From: Ruminococcus sp.
Lineage (GTDB): Bacteria; Bacillota; Clostridia; Oscillospirales; Ruminococcaceae
Length of the DNA stretch: 64,000 nucleotides
Direction of reading: 5' to 3'
Assembly (NCBI RefSeq): GCF_017549005.1
Contig: NZ_JAFYYT010000038.1
Coordinates: 1 to 64,000, forward strand
In this document: positions 36,030 through 43,147 of the stretch, piece after piece
How the letters are laid out: each line of letters opens with the position of its first letter
How positions within the stretch are numbered: the first letter of the stretch is position 1
Position numbers and translations under genes: made by a program
The notes under the pieces: model-generated
What the model saw: the letters and a program-made list of their open reading frames with translations, nothing else
Told to the model about the DNA's origin: nothing
The model's database searches: none

Positions 36030-36668
36030 ATGAAATCAGTTTTAATAATAGGCGCAGGTCAGTTCGGTATACATATAGCAAGACGCATGGCAGAGCTTCG
36101 ATGTGAGACAATGGTGGTAGACAGCGAGGAAGAGCGTATCAACGCGATACTTCCGCTTGCAACCAACGCTCAGATAGGCGACAGTACAAATGCGGATTTC
36201 ATGCGTTCGCTTGGTATACCCGACTATGACGTATGTATCGTTACTATAAGCGACAGCTTTCAGGACTCGCTTGAGACTACGGCTCTGCTCAAGGAACTCG
36301 GAGCACGCAAGGTTATATCCCGTGCCCAGAATGACGTTCAGGAGAAGTTCCTTCTCCGCAACGGAGCAGATGAAACAGTTTATCCCGAAAAACAAACGGC
36401 CATACGTCTTGCGACAAAAGCGGCTTCTGACGACATACTTGATGTGTTCCAGCTTGACCACGATATCAATATCTATGAGGTACGTGTGCCTAAGGCATGG
36501 AGCGGAAAAACCATAGCTGAACTTGATGTACGCAAAAAGCATCATTTAAATATCATAGCTGTCCGCAAATCCAATCAGCTTGTTGTGCCAATGCCGGATA
36601 TGGAACTTTCGATCGATGACGCAATACTTCTTCTTGGAAATGTGAAGGATATACAAAAGGCATTCTGA
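36030..36668 (+). CDS. ktrA: Potassium transporter regulatory subunit KtrA/TrkA
   Basis: A 212-aa cytosolic gating ring subunit. The RCK N-domain (1-130) starts VLIIGAGQFGIHIARRMAE, a Rossmann nucleotide site with acidic residues in VVDSEEER closing the ribose contact, so it should bind ATP/ADP or NAD(H). The RCK C-domain (about 140-212) follows. Start behind AAAGGAG. Paired with ktrB. Confidence 0.94.
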   Translation: MKSVLIIGAGQFGIHIARRMAELRCETMVVDSEEERINAILPLATNAQIGDSTNADFMRSLGIPDYDVCIVTISDSFQDSLETTALLKELGARKVISRAQNDVQEKFLLRNGADETVYPEKQTAIRLATKAASDDILDVFQLDHDINIYEVRVPKAWSGKTIAELDVRKKHHLNIIAVRKSNQLVVPMPDMELSIDDAILLLGNVKDIQKAF

Positions 36669-36724
36669 CGTAATATACAACAGAATAAAGCGATCGCAGA
36701 TATTTCTGCAGCAGGAGCATAAAT

Positions 36725-37642
36725 ATGTATTACTATATAAAAAATACGCTTGAAAAAGCAAAAAAACTTGATCTCAAAGGAAAGAACGGAAAATTCGTTG
36801 CAGTTCTGACATCATTGGAATGGCTCGAAAACAGGGACAAATTCGATATGGGCATCGAAATGGACATCGATCTTTCTATTGTTCATTCCACAAAGGCAGA
36901 GGTGAATTACGACTCTCTGACGGGGACTTTTTCTATCCCTGACAGGAAGAACATCTCGGCTCCAAACATAAATTTTGCCTTTGCTCTTGATGAAAAAGGC
37001 ATTGTTTTTATTGATGACAGCGGCTTTGTTAATGATACCATCAACAATATCATAAGCACCAAGCGCTGGGCAGTTCCAAGCCTTGAACGCTTTATTTTTG
37101 ATTTTCTCGAGCAGATAGTGTCGCGTGATCAGCTGTTCCTTGAACGGGTCGATAAGGAACTCGATACCATAGAGTCAAATATCCTCGACGGCGAAATAAA
37201 TGATCCGTCTCAGCTCGTCAGCCGGATTAGAAGCGATCTTCGTGACCTTCGCGTCCACTATGAGCAGCTCCTTGACCTTAGTCAGGAGCTTGAAGAAAAT
37301 GAGAACAACTTTTTCAATAAAGAGAATACACGCTATTTCCGTTTGTTCAGTCAGCGTGTTTCCAGACTACATGATCTGACGACTTCACTTCGTGAATTCT
37401 CCATACAGATACGCGATCTTTACCAGTCTCAGCTTGACATCAAGCAGAATCGTATAATGGCTATGCTTACGGTCATAACTACTATTTTTATGCCGCTGAC
37501 TCTGATCGCAGGCTGGTACGGTATGAACTTCAAGTATATGCCCGAACTGGAGTACAAAGCCGCATATCCCATTGTTATTGCGGTCAGCATAGTTATTGTT
37601 ATTGTAAGTCTTATATTCTTCAAAAAGAAAAAATGGCTGTAA
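36725..37642 (+). CDS. corA: CorA-family magnesium/divalent cation channel
   Basis: A 305-aa CorA-type protein. The cytosolic N-terminal domain spans 1-240, with a long helix (about 145-240), and two C-terminal membrane segments (about 247-266 and 280-300) flank the signature GMN in GWYGMNFKYMPE (about 269-280). The C-terminus is basic (FKKKKWL). Start behind GCAGGAGCAT. It lies 56 bp after ktrA without a terminator, so it may belong to the same cation operon. Confidence 0.93.
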   Translation: MYYYIKNTLEKAKKLDLKGKNGKFVAVLTSLEWLENRDKFDMGIEMDIDLSIVHSTKAEVNYDSLTGTFSIPDRKNISAPNINFAFALDEKGIVFIDDSGFVNDTINNIISTKRWAVPSLERFIFDFLEQIVSRDQLFLERVDKELDTIESNILDGEINDPSQLVSRIRSDLRDLRVHYEQLLDLSQELEENENNFFNKENTRYFRLFSQRVSRLHDLTTSLREFSIQIRDLYQSQLDIKQNRIMAMLTVITTIFMPLTLIAGWYGMNFKYMPELEYKAAYPIVIAVSIVIVIVSLIFFKKKKWL

Positions 37643-37816
37643 ACTGGAAACAAATGGGAAGAGTACGACGCAAATAGAACATTTTTTGCAGCCTGCCAAG
37701 AGATCTGCTCCGGTAAAAATGATATTAACATGCAGCAGAGGATATTATATGCTCCGGAACGCTGAAAACCAGTTATATTGATGGAAAAAAGGCGTAAAAT
37801 ATGGTGAATTTACATA

Positions 37817-37845
37817 TTGACAAGGGATTAATAATGATATATAAT
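37817..37845 (+). promoter_or_regulatory. Promoter of the TPM-domain gene
   Basis: TTGACA (37817-37822), 17 bp, TATAAT (37840-37845), about 30 bp before the ATG. Confidence 0.8.
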
Positions 37846-37876
37846 ATTAAAAATCACTTTTATAGGGGGGATTTTT

Positions 37877-38884
37877 ATGCCACATTCATCGGGGGGCGGT
37901 TCGCACGGCGGCGGATCTCACGGCGGCGGACATGGGGGTTCGCACGGAGGTTCCGGAAGCAGCGGACCGAGAATAAGCAGATCTCGCTTCAGCGGTTCAA
38001 GGAGATACGTTACGTACCATAACGGAGAGCCGCGCTACTTTTACGCGAGCAAGAATTTCAACCCGAAATTCGATCCAAAGCGACTGCTTATAGGTATATT
38101 CTATATACCGTTTCTGATATTTATTTTTCTGTCGTTCAAGAGCATTATTCCAATAGTTCCGAAGAATTACAACCACAATATCGTTATTACGGACGACGCT
38201 GATGTTATCGCGGACGAGTGGGAGCTTAGGGAAAGTCTTGACAGATTTATGGAAAAGACAGGAGTTACTCCGTCGGTCGTCACTGTCTACGACGATATGT
38301 GGGCAGGAAAAACTCTTGAAGAATATGCATACGACAGGTATCTGAGTGAATTTAACGACGAAATGCACTGGCTCATAGTGTACTCAAAGCCGAAGATCTA
38401 TACATCAACGGGCTATGTGGACTGGAAGTGGGAAGGAATGCAGGGCGACGATACCGATCCTGTATTAAAAGAGCGTGAGACCCAGAAGTTCAACAGCTAT
38501 CTTCAGAGGCTTCTTGAGGACGACACCAAGAACGTTGGAACTTCCATAGCTGAATCTTTTGATTATATAACGAATAGCTTTTCACGTTTCCCTAATCTTT
38601 CCGCACTGGTAATGCCGCTTTTTATGCTGGGATTCATACTTTTCCATGCGTATTTCATGCTGGGACTCAATGAGCTGAAATACAGAAAAGCCGTTCCTGC
38701 GCCTGAAGAGGGAATAGACGATCCCATTGACGGAGCTTACGGCGGATACGAGATCAAGGACAAGATAGCGGATATTGCTTCTTCAAAAAGTGAGAAAATG
38801 TGTCCTTACTGCGGAGGATATTTCTCGTCGAATCTTACAAGATGTCCTCACTGCAATGCGAGGTCGTCGGACGATTATCAATAA
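37877..38884 (+). CDS. TPM-domain membrane protein with Gly/His-rich start and zinc-ribbon end
   Basis: A 335-aa protein. Residues 1-32 are low-complexity Gly, Ser and His (repeats of SHGGG), with seven His that could bind metal. A membrane segment (about 72-95) leads to an extracytoplasmic TPM_phosphatase-like domain (about 105-225: ADEWELRESLDRFMEKTGV, HWLIVYSKPKIY), a second membrane segment (about 237-258) and a cytosolic tail closing with a zinc ribbon MCPYCGGYF...CPHCNARS (about 309-330). The TPM domain occurs in photosystem II repair and YgcG proteins. The ribosome site is an unusual AGGGGGGAT. Role unknown; a membrane-quality or metal-related role is only a guess. Confidence 0.75.
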   Translation: MPHSSGGGSHGGGSHGGGHGGSHGGSGSSGPRISRSRFSGSRRYVTYHNGEPRYFYASKNFNPKFDPKRLLIGIFYIPFLIFIFLSFKSIIPIVPKNYNHNIVITDDADVIADEWELRESLDRFMEKTGVTPSVVTVYDDMWAGKTLEEYAYDRYLSEFNDEMHWLIVYSKPKIYTSTGYVDWKWEGMQGDDTDPVLKERETQKFNSYLQRLLEDDTKNVGTSIAESFDYITNSFSRFPNLSALVMPLFMLGFILFHAYFMLGLNELKYRKAVPAPEEGIDDPIDGAYGGYEIKDKIADIASSKSEKMCPYCGGYFSSNLTRCPHCNARSSDDYQ

Positions 38885-38889
38885 TTAAT

Positions 38890-38926
38890 AAGCGGATGAG
38901 CACTTTTTCGGGCTTATCCGCTTTTT
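38890..38926 (+). terminator. Terminator of the TPM-domain gene
   Basis: AAGCGGAT and ATCCGCTT with an 18-base loop and five T residues. Confidence 0.85.
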
Positions 38927-39012
38927 ATCTTTAATAAATTTATTTATCTCATATGCGGCTTGCATTTTGAGTAATTATGTGATATCATTACATTATGAAA
39001 GGAAATACGTTT

Positions 39013-39477
39013 ATGAAGATAAATATTACCAGACAAAAGACAGGAAAAATAATAGTTGTTTTGTGCTGGCTGCTTATGCCAATATATCTTTTCTTTGTTA
39101 TCAAGCTGACTTTAAAGGGAAGGCATTCCGCGTACAGGGTGATGGTTATACAGCCGTTTTGGGAATACAGAAAGCTGTATTCATCGACGAGAAAATATTA
39201 CTGGGTCAAACAGATATTCAATAATATAATCATGCTTCTGCCCTGGGGCTTAATGCTGTCGTTTATTACTGAAAAGGTTCGCAGCGTAAAACGTATGATC
39301 ATCGCAGGTCTGAGCTTATCGGTTTGCATAGAGATGACTCAGCTTGTAACAAGAAGAGGCATTTTTGAGCTTGACGATCTCTTTAATAATACGCTGGGAG
39401 CTCTTTTAGGCTTTGGTGTATATCTTTTGGTCGAAAAGTTCATATTGTCGCATATGCCGGTGGAAAAAAAGGAATAG
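39013..39477 (+). CDS. VanZ-like membrane protein
   Basis: A 154-aa integral membrane protein. ATG 39013 fits AAAGGAAA eight bases before; ATG 38995 in frame has no ribosome site. About four membrane segments. VanZ-family landmarks are present: FNNIIMLLPWGLML, the short Glu-x-x-Gln motif in SVCIEMTQLV, and FELDDLFNNTLGALLG. VanZ gives low-level teicoplanin resistance in enterococci, while most chromosomal homologues have unknown roles in the cell envelope. Monocistronic between two hairpins. Confidence 0.85.
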   Translation: MKINITRQKTGKIIVVLCWLLMPIYLFFVIKLTLKGRHSAYRVMVIQPFWEYRKLYSSTRKYYWVKQIFNNIIMLLPWGLMLSFITEKVRSVKRMIIAGLSLSVCIEMTQLVTRRGIFELDDLFNNTLGALLGFGVYLLVEKFILSHMPVEKKE

Positions 39478-39487
39478 GACTCATATC

Positions 39488-39515
39488 GCCGCAGCTCCTG
39501 TACAGGAGCTGCGGC
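39488..39515. terminator. Perfect 28-bp palindromic terminator
   Basis: GCCGCAGCTCCTGT is followed at once by its exact complement, 11 bp after the VanZ-like stop. Tail is TTTG. Confidence 0.75.
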
Positions 39516-39673
39516 TTTGTCTGATAGATAGATTTTCATAGCCCGTTGTATTAGTCTGAAACTGGTTTACAAACAGTATAATATGTGGCTCTGCAATATC
39601 ATCAAAACGTATAATCGGAAGCTGCATTGCTTGTGTAAATATACGAAATTGCGTTGAAAGCACATATTTTGTA

Positions 39674-39702
39674 TTGACATACAGATAGTAATATGCTATA
39701 CT
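39674..39702 (+). promoter_or_regulatory. Promoter of the LRR gene leader
   Basis: TTGACA (39674-39679), 17 bp, TATACT (39697-39702). Start would be near 39709, giving a leader of about 295 nt before the LRR gene. Confidence 0.82.
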
Positions 39703-39708
39703 ATAAAC

Positions 39709-40003
39709 ATAGAAGGGGAGGTTCATAAGACCTCAAAAAAAGAGAAATAAGTTATTGAGAATGAACATGGACCAAAGGGGGTTGGATGAGCAGCCGACAC
39801 ATTGCGTGTCGGCTGCTTCGTGTAATGTTATAGTGAGAAATATCCGCAAAAAGTATGGCTTTTCGCCTGCGTTTGCGGATATTTTTTGTATTACGCAGTA
39901 CGATAAAGCTGAAACTGCATGGTACGGAACGGGAAATGCAGTAAAAAACAGCTGTATATTTGCCGTTTCAGCTGATATACTTGTAATGAAGGAGGCAGCT
40001 GAA
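39709..40003 (+). ncRNA. Highly structured leader RNA of unknown class
   Basis: Four successive foldable elements follow the promoter: GAGGT/ACCTC (39718-39734); AGCAGCCGACAC/GTGTCGGCTGCT, a perfect 12-bp stem (39789-39817); AATATCCGCAAA/TTTGCGGATATT with six T residues, a classical terminator (39838-39887); and a nested structure in which AGCTGAAAC/GTTTCAGCT (39907-39915 with 39965-39973) encloses ACTGCAT/ATGCAGT. Then comes the AAGGAGG of the LRR gene. A terminator inside the leader with alternative structures nearby is the layout of a riboswitch or attenuator, or a separate small RNA of about 180 nt. It matches no riboswitch class I recognise. No coding frame with a ribosome site was seen in it. 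Confidence 0.6.
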
Positions 40004-40858
40004 ATGGTAAATTTTTTTCTTATGAACGGGGCGGCTTTCAGCGGTGAAAGCAATGGGCTGCTGTTTTCGGTAGTAAATGGCGAGGCAACTGTTACAGGCT
40101 GTACGGGAGAGCCTGAGAGAGTTGTTATTCCCGATTTTTTCGGCTGTTACCCCGTTACTGAGCTTCGTGACAACGCATTCTGTAATTGTGACTCACTGAC
40201 TGAGATAATTATCTCGCAGAACGTCCGAAAGATAGGGCATCACTGCTTTTATGCCTGTTCGGCTCTTGAAAGGGCTGAGCTTCCCGCGGAGCTCGGAGAA
40301 ATAGGCGCAGGCTGCTTCTGCGGCTGTACTGACCTTGAAGCCATAGAACTCCCCGAAACGCTGAGATCCCTTCCCGAGTCATGCTTCCGCGCTTGTCTGA
40401 GCCTTGAGGAGCTTGATCTGCCGGGCGGACTGGAAAGCATCGGGGAACTGTGCTTTTCTGACTGCGAAAATATGAAAAGTATGGATGTCGGCGGAAATAT
40501 CAGGAGCATAGGCAGCGGAGCCTTTTTTATGTGCCGCAATCTCAGCAGTATCCGTGTACCGTCTTCCTGTGAAGTGATAGGCACGCAGGCTCTTGGCTAT
40601 GACTGCAATGGCAACGAACTGATCAAAAATGAGAAATTGGTGATAATCGGCGAGAAGGGCTCTGCTGCACAGAAGTATGCCCGTGAGAACGGTTTTGACT
40701 TTTCTGTGCAGGGTGAAGCTGCCGAGGCTTTTGCCGCCGTGACTTCCGAGAGGAAAAGCTTATCGTACGATCAGGGATTTCTGCTTTCGGGAGCTGTTGT
40801 GCTTGCGGCTTTTTCAGCTGTTGTCATTCGGTGTTTTATTTTACATAAGCGGAGATGA
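40004..40858 (+). CDS. BspA-type LRR_5 surface protein with C-terminal anchor
   Basis: A 284-aa protein. ATG 40004 follows AAGGAGG; a longer open frame runs upstream through the structured leader but has no ribosome site. Residues about 40-215 are five to six LRR_5 repeats of about 23 residues (for example IGHHCFYACSALERAELP, LPESCFRACLSLEELDLP), often with paired Cys. A membrane segment (about 258-280) and a basic tail HKRR end the protein. No classical N-terminal signal peptide is visible, so topology is uncertain: tail-anchored or exported by another route. LRR_5 proteins often bind host or bacterial surfaces. Confidence 0.78.
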   Translation: MVNFFLMNGAAFSGESNGLLFSVVNGEATVTGCTGEPERVVIPDFFGCYPVTELRDNAFCNCDSLTEIIISQNVRKIGHHCFYACSALERAELPAELGEIGAGCFCGCTDLEAIELPETLRSLPESCFRACLSLEELDLPGGLESIGELCFSDCENMKSMDVGGNIRSIGSGAFFMCRNLSSIRVPSSCEVIGTQALGYDCNGNELIKNEKLVIIGEKGSAAQKYARENGFDFSVQGEAAEAFAAVTSERKSLSYDQGFLLSGAVVLAAFSAVVIRCFILHKRR

Positions 40859-40954
40859 AATGATAAAATAATTGAGCAAACGAACCCTCTGAACTGACCG
40901 TATATTGCACTTTAAAAAAAATCTGCCATTTTGAGTAATGTTTTGAGAAAGCTC

Positions 40955-40983
40955 TTGCATTTTCAGGAAAAATGTGCTATGAT
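40955..40983 (+). promoter_or_regulatory. Promoter of the GH26 gene
   Basis: TTGCAT (40955-40960), 17 bp, TATGAT (40978-40983). Confidence 0.65.
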
Positions 40984-41006
40984 ATTTGTGTAGGTATGCG
41001 TTAAGT

Positions 41007-41038
41007 CCGATAATTAAGGTAGGCACTTAAATTATCGG
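41007..41038. repeat. Inverted repeat in the GH26 leader
   Basis: CCGATAATT (41007-41015) and AATTATCGG (41030-41038) are perfect inverted copies 24 bp past the -10 box. An operator for a polysaccharide-responsive regulator or an mRNA hairpin. Confidence 0.55.
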
Positions 41039-41078
41039 GTTAATATAATTTAATATTATACGATCTGGAGGGATCATA

Positions 41079-43100
41079 TTGAAGAAAGAGATGAAAAAGC
41101 GGTCTGCAAGCACTGTGGCGGCTGCTTTTATCGCTGCAACAGCGATGAGTATTCCCTCTGCGCCGAAAGCTCCCGAATCTGCTTCTGCAGCTGACAGCGT
41201 TCTCAGGTATGAGTTTGAGGACGGCAAGACAAGCGGCGGAAAGATTCACGCAAACGGAGCTTCTGACGTGAAGATGGAAGATTTTCCTGAGGATACCGAC
41301 CTTAGCGGCTTCTCGGGAAAAGGTTTTGCGTACCTCGATCAGAAGGGCACTACTCTCAGCATCGAAGCGGACGTTCCCGAAGAAGGGCTCTATGAGATGA
41401 CGATCTGCTACTGCGAGCCAAGTGATCCGCGCAAAAAGGTCCAGTATCTCAATGTAAACGGAGTTAACCAGGGAGAGCTGACCTGTCCCTACACAAACAA
41501 GTTTGCCGAGACCTCAGGCGGCGTGGTCAATCTTAAAAAAGGCAAAAATACCATTGAGCTCAAGGCTTACTGGGGCTACACCTTTTTCGATTACCTCACA
41601 CTGAAGCCTGCCCCGGAGAAACTCAAAAATCTGTCGCCCACAAGGGAGCTTTCAAATCCAAAGGCTTCCGAAACGACCAGAAGACTCTACAGCTACCTCT
41701 GCGACGTGTACGGAAAGCACGTTATCTCAGGCCAGCAGGAGTATTGCGGCGACCATAACTATAACCTGTGGAACAGTCCCGACGTCTTTATCAAGGACAA
41801 CGAGGCTGAGTTTGAATACATAAAGGAAAAGACAGGCAAGCAGCCTGCTATCAGAGGTATTGACTTCCTCGCCTACAATACCTCGTCTGAATGGCGCGAC
41901 CATGCTCCCGAGCGTGTTATCGAATGGGTGAACAAATATCATGGCATCGCCACTGTTTCATGGCACTGGAACGTGCCCTGCGAGGAGGGAAGTTCCGAGA
42001 TCGCATTCTATGTTGAGTCGGCAAATCCCAAGTTCACAACTTTCAGCATATCAAAGGCTCTCGAGGTGGGCACATGGGAAAACAAGGTCATAATGGCTGA
42101 TATCGAGCTTATCGCAGGCGAGCTCAAAAAGCTCAGAGACGCTGATGTGCCTGTGCTGTGGAGACCTCTCCACGAAGCCGAGGGCGCATGGTTCTGGTGG
42201 GGAGCTGAGGGCGCAGAGCCCTGTAAGAAGCTCTACCGTCTGCTGTATGACCAGCTCACCAATGTGTACGGGCTCGATAACCTCATATGGATATGGACGG
42301 GCTCTGCTTCGCCCGAAGCTGCCGACTGGTATCCCGGCGACGATGTCGTTGATATCATAGGCTGCGACAAGTACAACTGCATGGACGGACTTCCGAATCT
42401 CAGCTCCATATCGTCCACTTTCTACAGTCTCGTGCAGAGCACGGACGGTCAGAAGATGGTAACGATGTCAGAGAACGATTCCATACCGTCCCTTGAGAAC
42501 CTTGTCAACGACAAGGCAGCATGGCTCTACTTCTGCCCGTGGTATATGACTTACCTGACGAGCGAGCAGAACAATCCCGTGGACAACCTTATCGAGATAT
42601 ACAACAGCGATTACTGTATAACTCTCGACGAGCTGCCCGACATAAGGAGCTATCCCATAAACGGAGGCGGAGATGTCACCGTTACGGTAACGACTGCAAA
42701 GCCTGTAACGACGACTTCCACCACTGCCACCACCGCGAAGCCTTCAACTGCGGCTTCGACTTCGTCCGCAGCTACTGCGGCGACTTCCGCAACTACGGCA
42801 AAAACTGCTGTAACAACGACTACCACCGTTACAAAGCCCGCCGGAACGACTTCTGCCGCTTCGGAACACTACAGGAAGGGCGACGCCAATTGCGACGGAA
42901 CTGTTGATATGTCCGACGCAGTACTGATAATGCAGGCACTGGCAAATCCTGACAAATACGGCGTCAATGGCTCTGATTCACACCATATCACAGAACAGGG
43001 CCAGTCAAACGGCGACGTTGATACGAGCAGTAAAGGTCTTACTTCAAATGACGCTCTCGAGATACAGAAGTATCTCCTCGGTCTCTTGAAGTGGGAATAA
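41079..43100 (+). CDS. Cellulosomal GH26 beta-mannanase (CBM35-GH26-dockerin)
   Basis: A 673-aa secreted endo-beta-1,4-mannanase. The start is TTG 41079, six bases after GGAGGGAT; ATG 41091 is too far from it. Signal peptide 1-38. A CBM35-like domain (about 42-182; LRYEFEDG... KGKNTIELKAYWG) may bind mannan or uronic residues. The GH26 barrel (about 195-525) has WRPLHEAEGAWFWW with acid/base Glu366 and VTMSENDSIPS with nucleophile Glu465. A Thr/Ala/Ser linker (about 533-592) leads to a type-I dockerin (about 600-673; GDANCDGTVDMSDAV, TSNDALEIQKYLLG). Together with the next gene it forms a cellulosomal enzyme pair. Confidence 0.93.
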   Translation: MKKEMKKRSASTVAAAFIAATAMSIPSAPKAPESASAADSVLRYEFEDGKTSGGKIHANGASDVKMEDFPEDTDLSGFSGKGFAYLDQKGTTLSIEADVPEEGLYEMTICYCEPSDPRKKVQYLNVNGVNQGELTCPYTNKFAETSGGVVNLKKGKNTIELKAYWGYTFFDYLTLKPAPEKLKNLSPTRELSNPKASETTRRLYSYLCDVYGKHVISGQQEYCGDHNYNLWNSPDVFIKDNEAEFEYIKEKTGKQPAIRGIDFLAYNTSSEWRDHAPERVIEWVNKYHGIATVSWHWNVPCEEGSSEIAFYVESANPKFTTFSISKALEVGTWENKVIMADIELIAGELKKLRDADVPVLWRPLHEAEGAWFWWGAEGAEPCKKLYRLLYDQLTNVYGLDNLIWIWTGSASPEAADWYPGDDVVDIIGCDKYNCMDGLPNLSSISSTFYSLVQSTDGQKMVTMSENDSIPSLENLVNDKAAWLYFCPWYMTYLTSEQNNPVDNLIEIYNSDYCITLDELPDIRSYPINGGGDVTVTVTTAKPVTTTSTTATTAKPSTAASTSSAATAATSATTAKTAVTTTTTVTKPAGTTSAASEHYRKGDANCDGTVDMSDAVLIMQALANPDKYGVNGSDSHHITEQGQSNGDVDTSSKGLTSNDALEIQKYLLGLLKWE

Positions 43101-43147
43101 TAAATCATTTGCATTCATTGAATCACATCATTAAAAGGGAGGAAAAT

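Noticed and set aside
39755-40003. N-terminal extension of the LRR protein from ATG 39755
   Set aside because: The extension runs through strong RNA hairpins and a terminator, has no ribosome site, and ATG 40004 has AAGGAGG.
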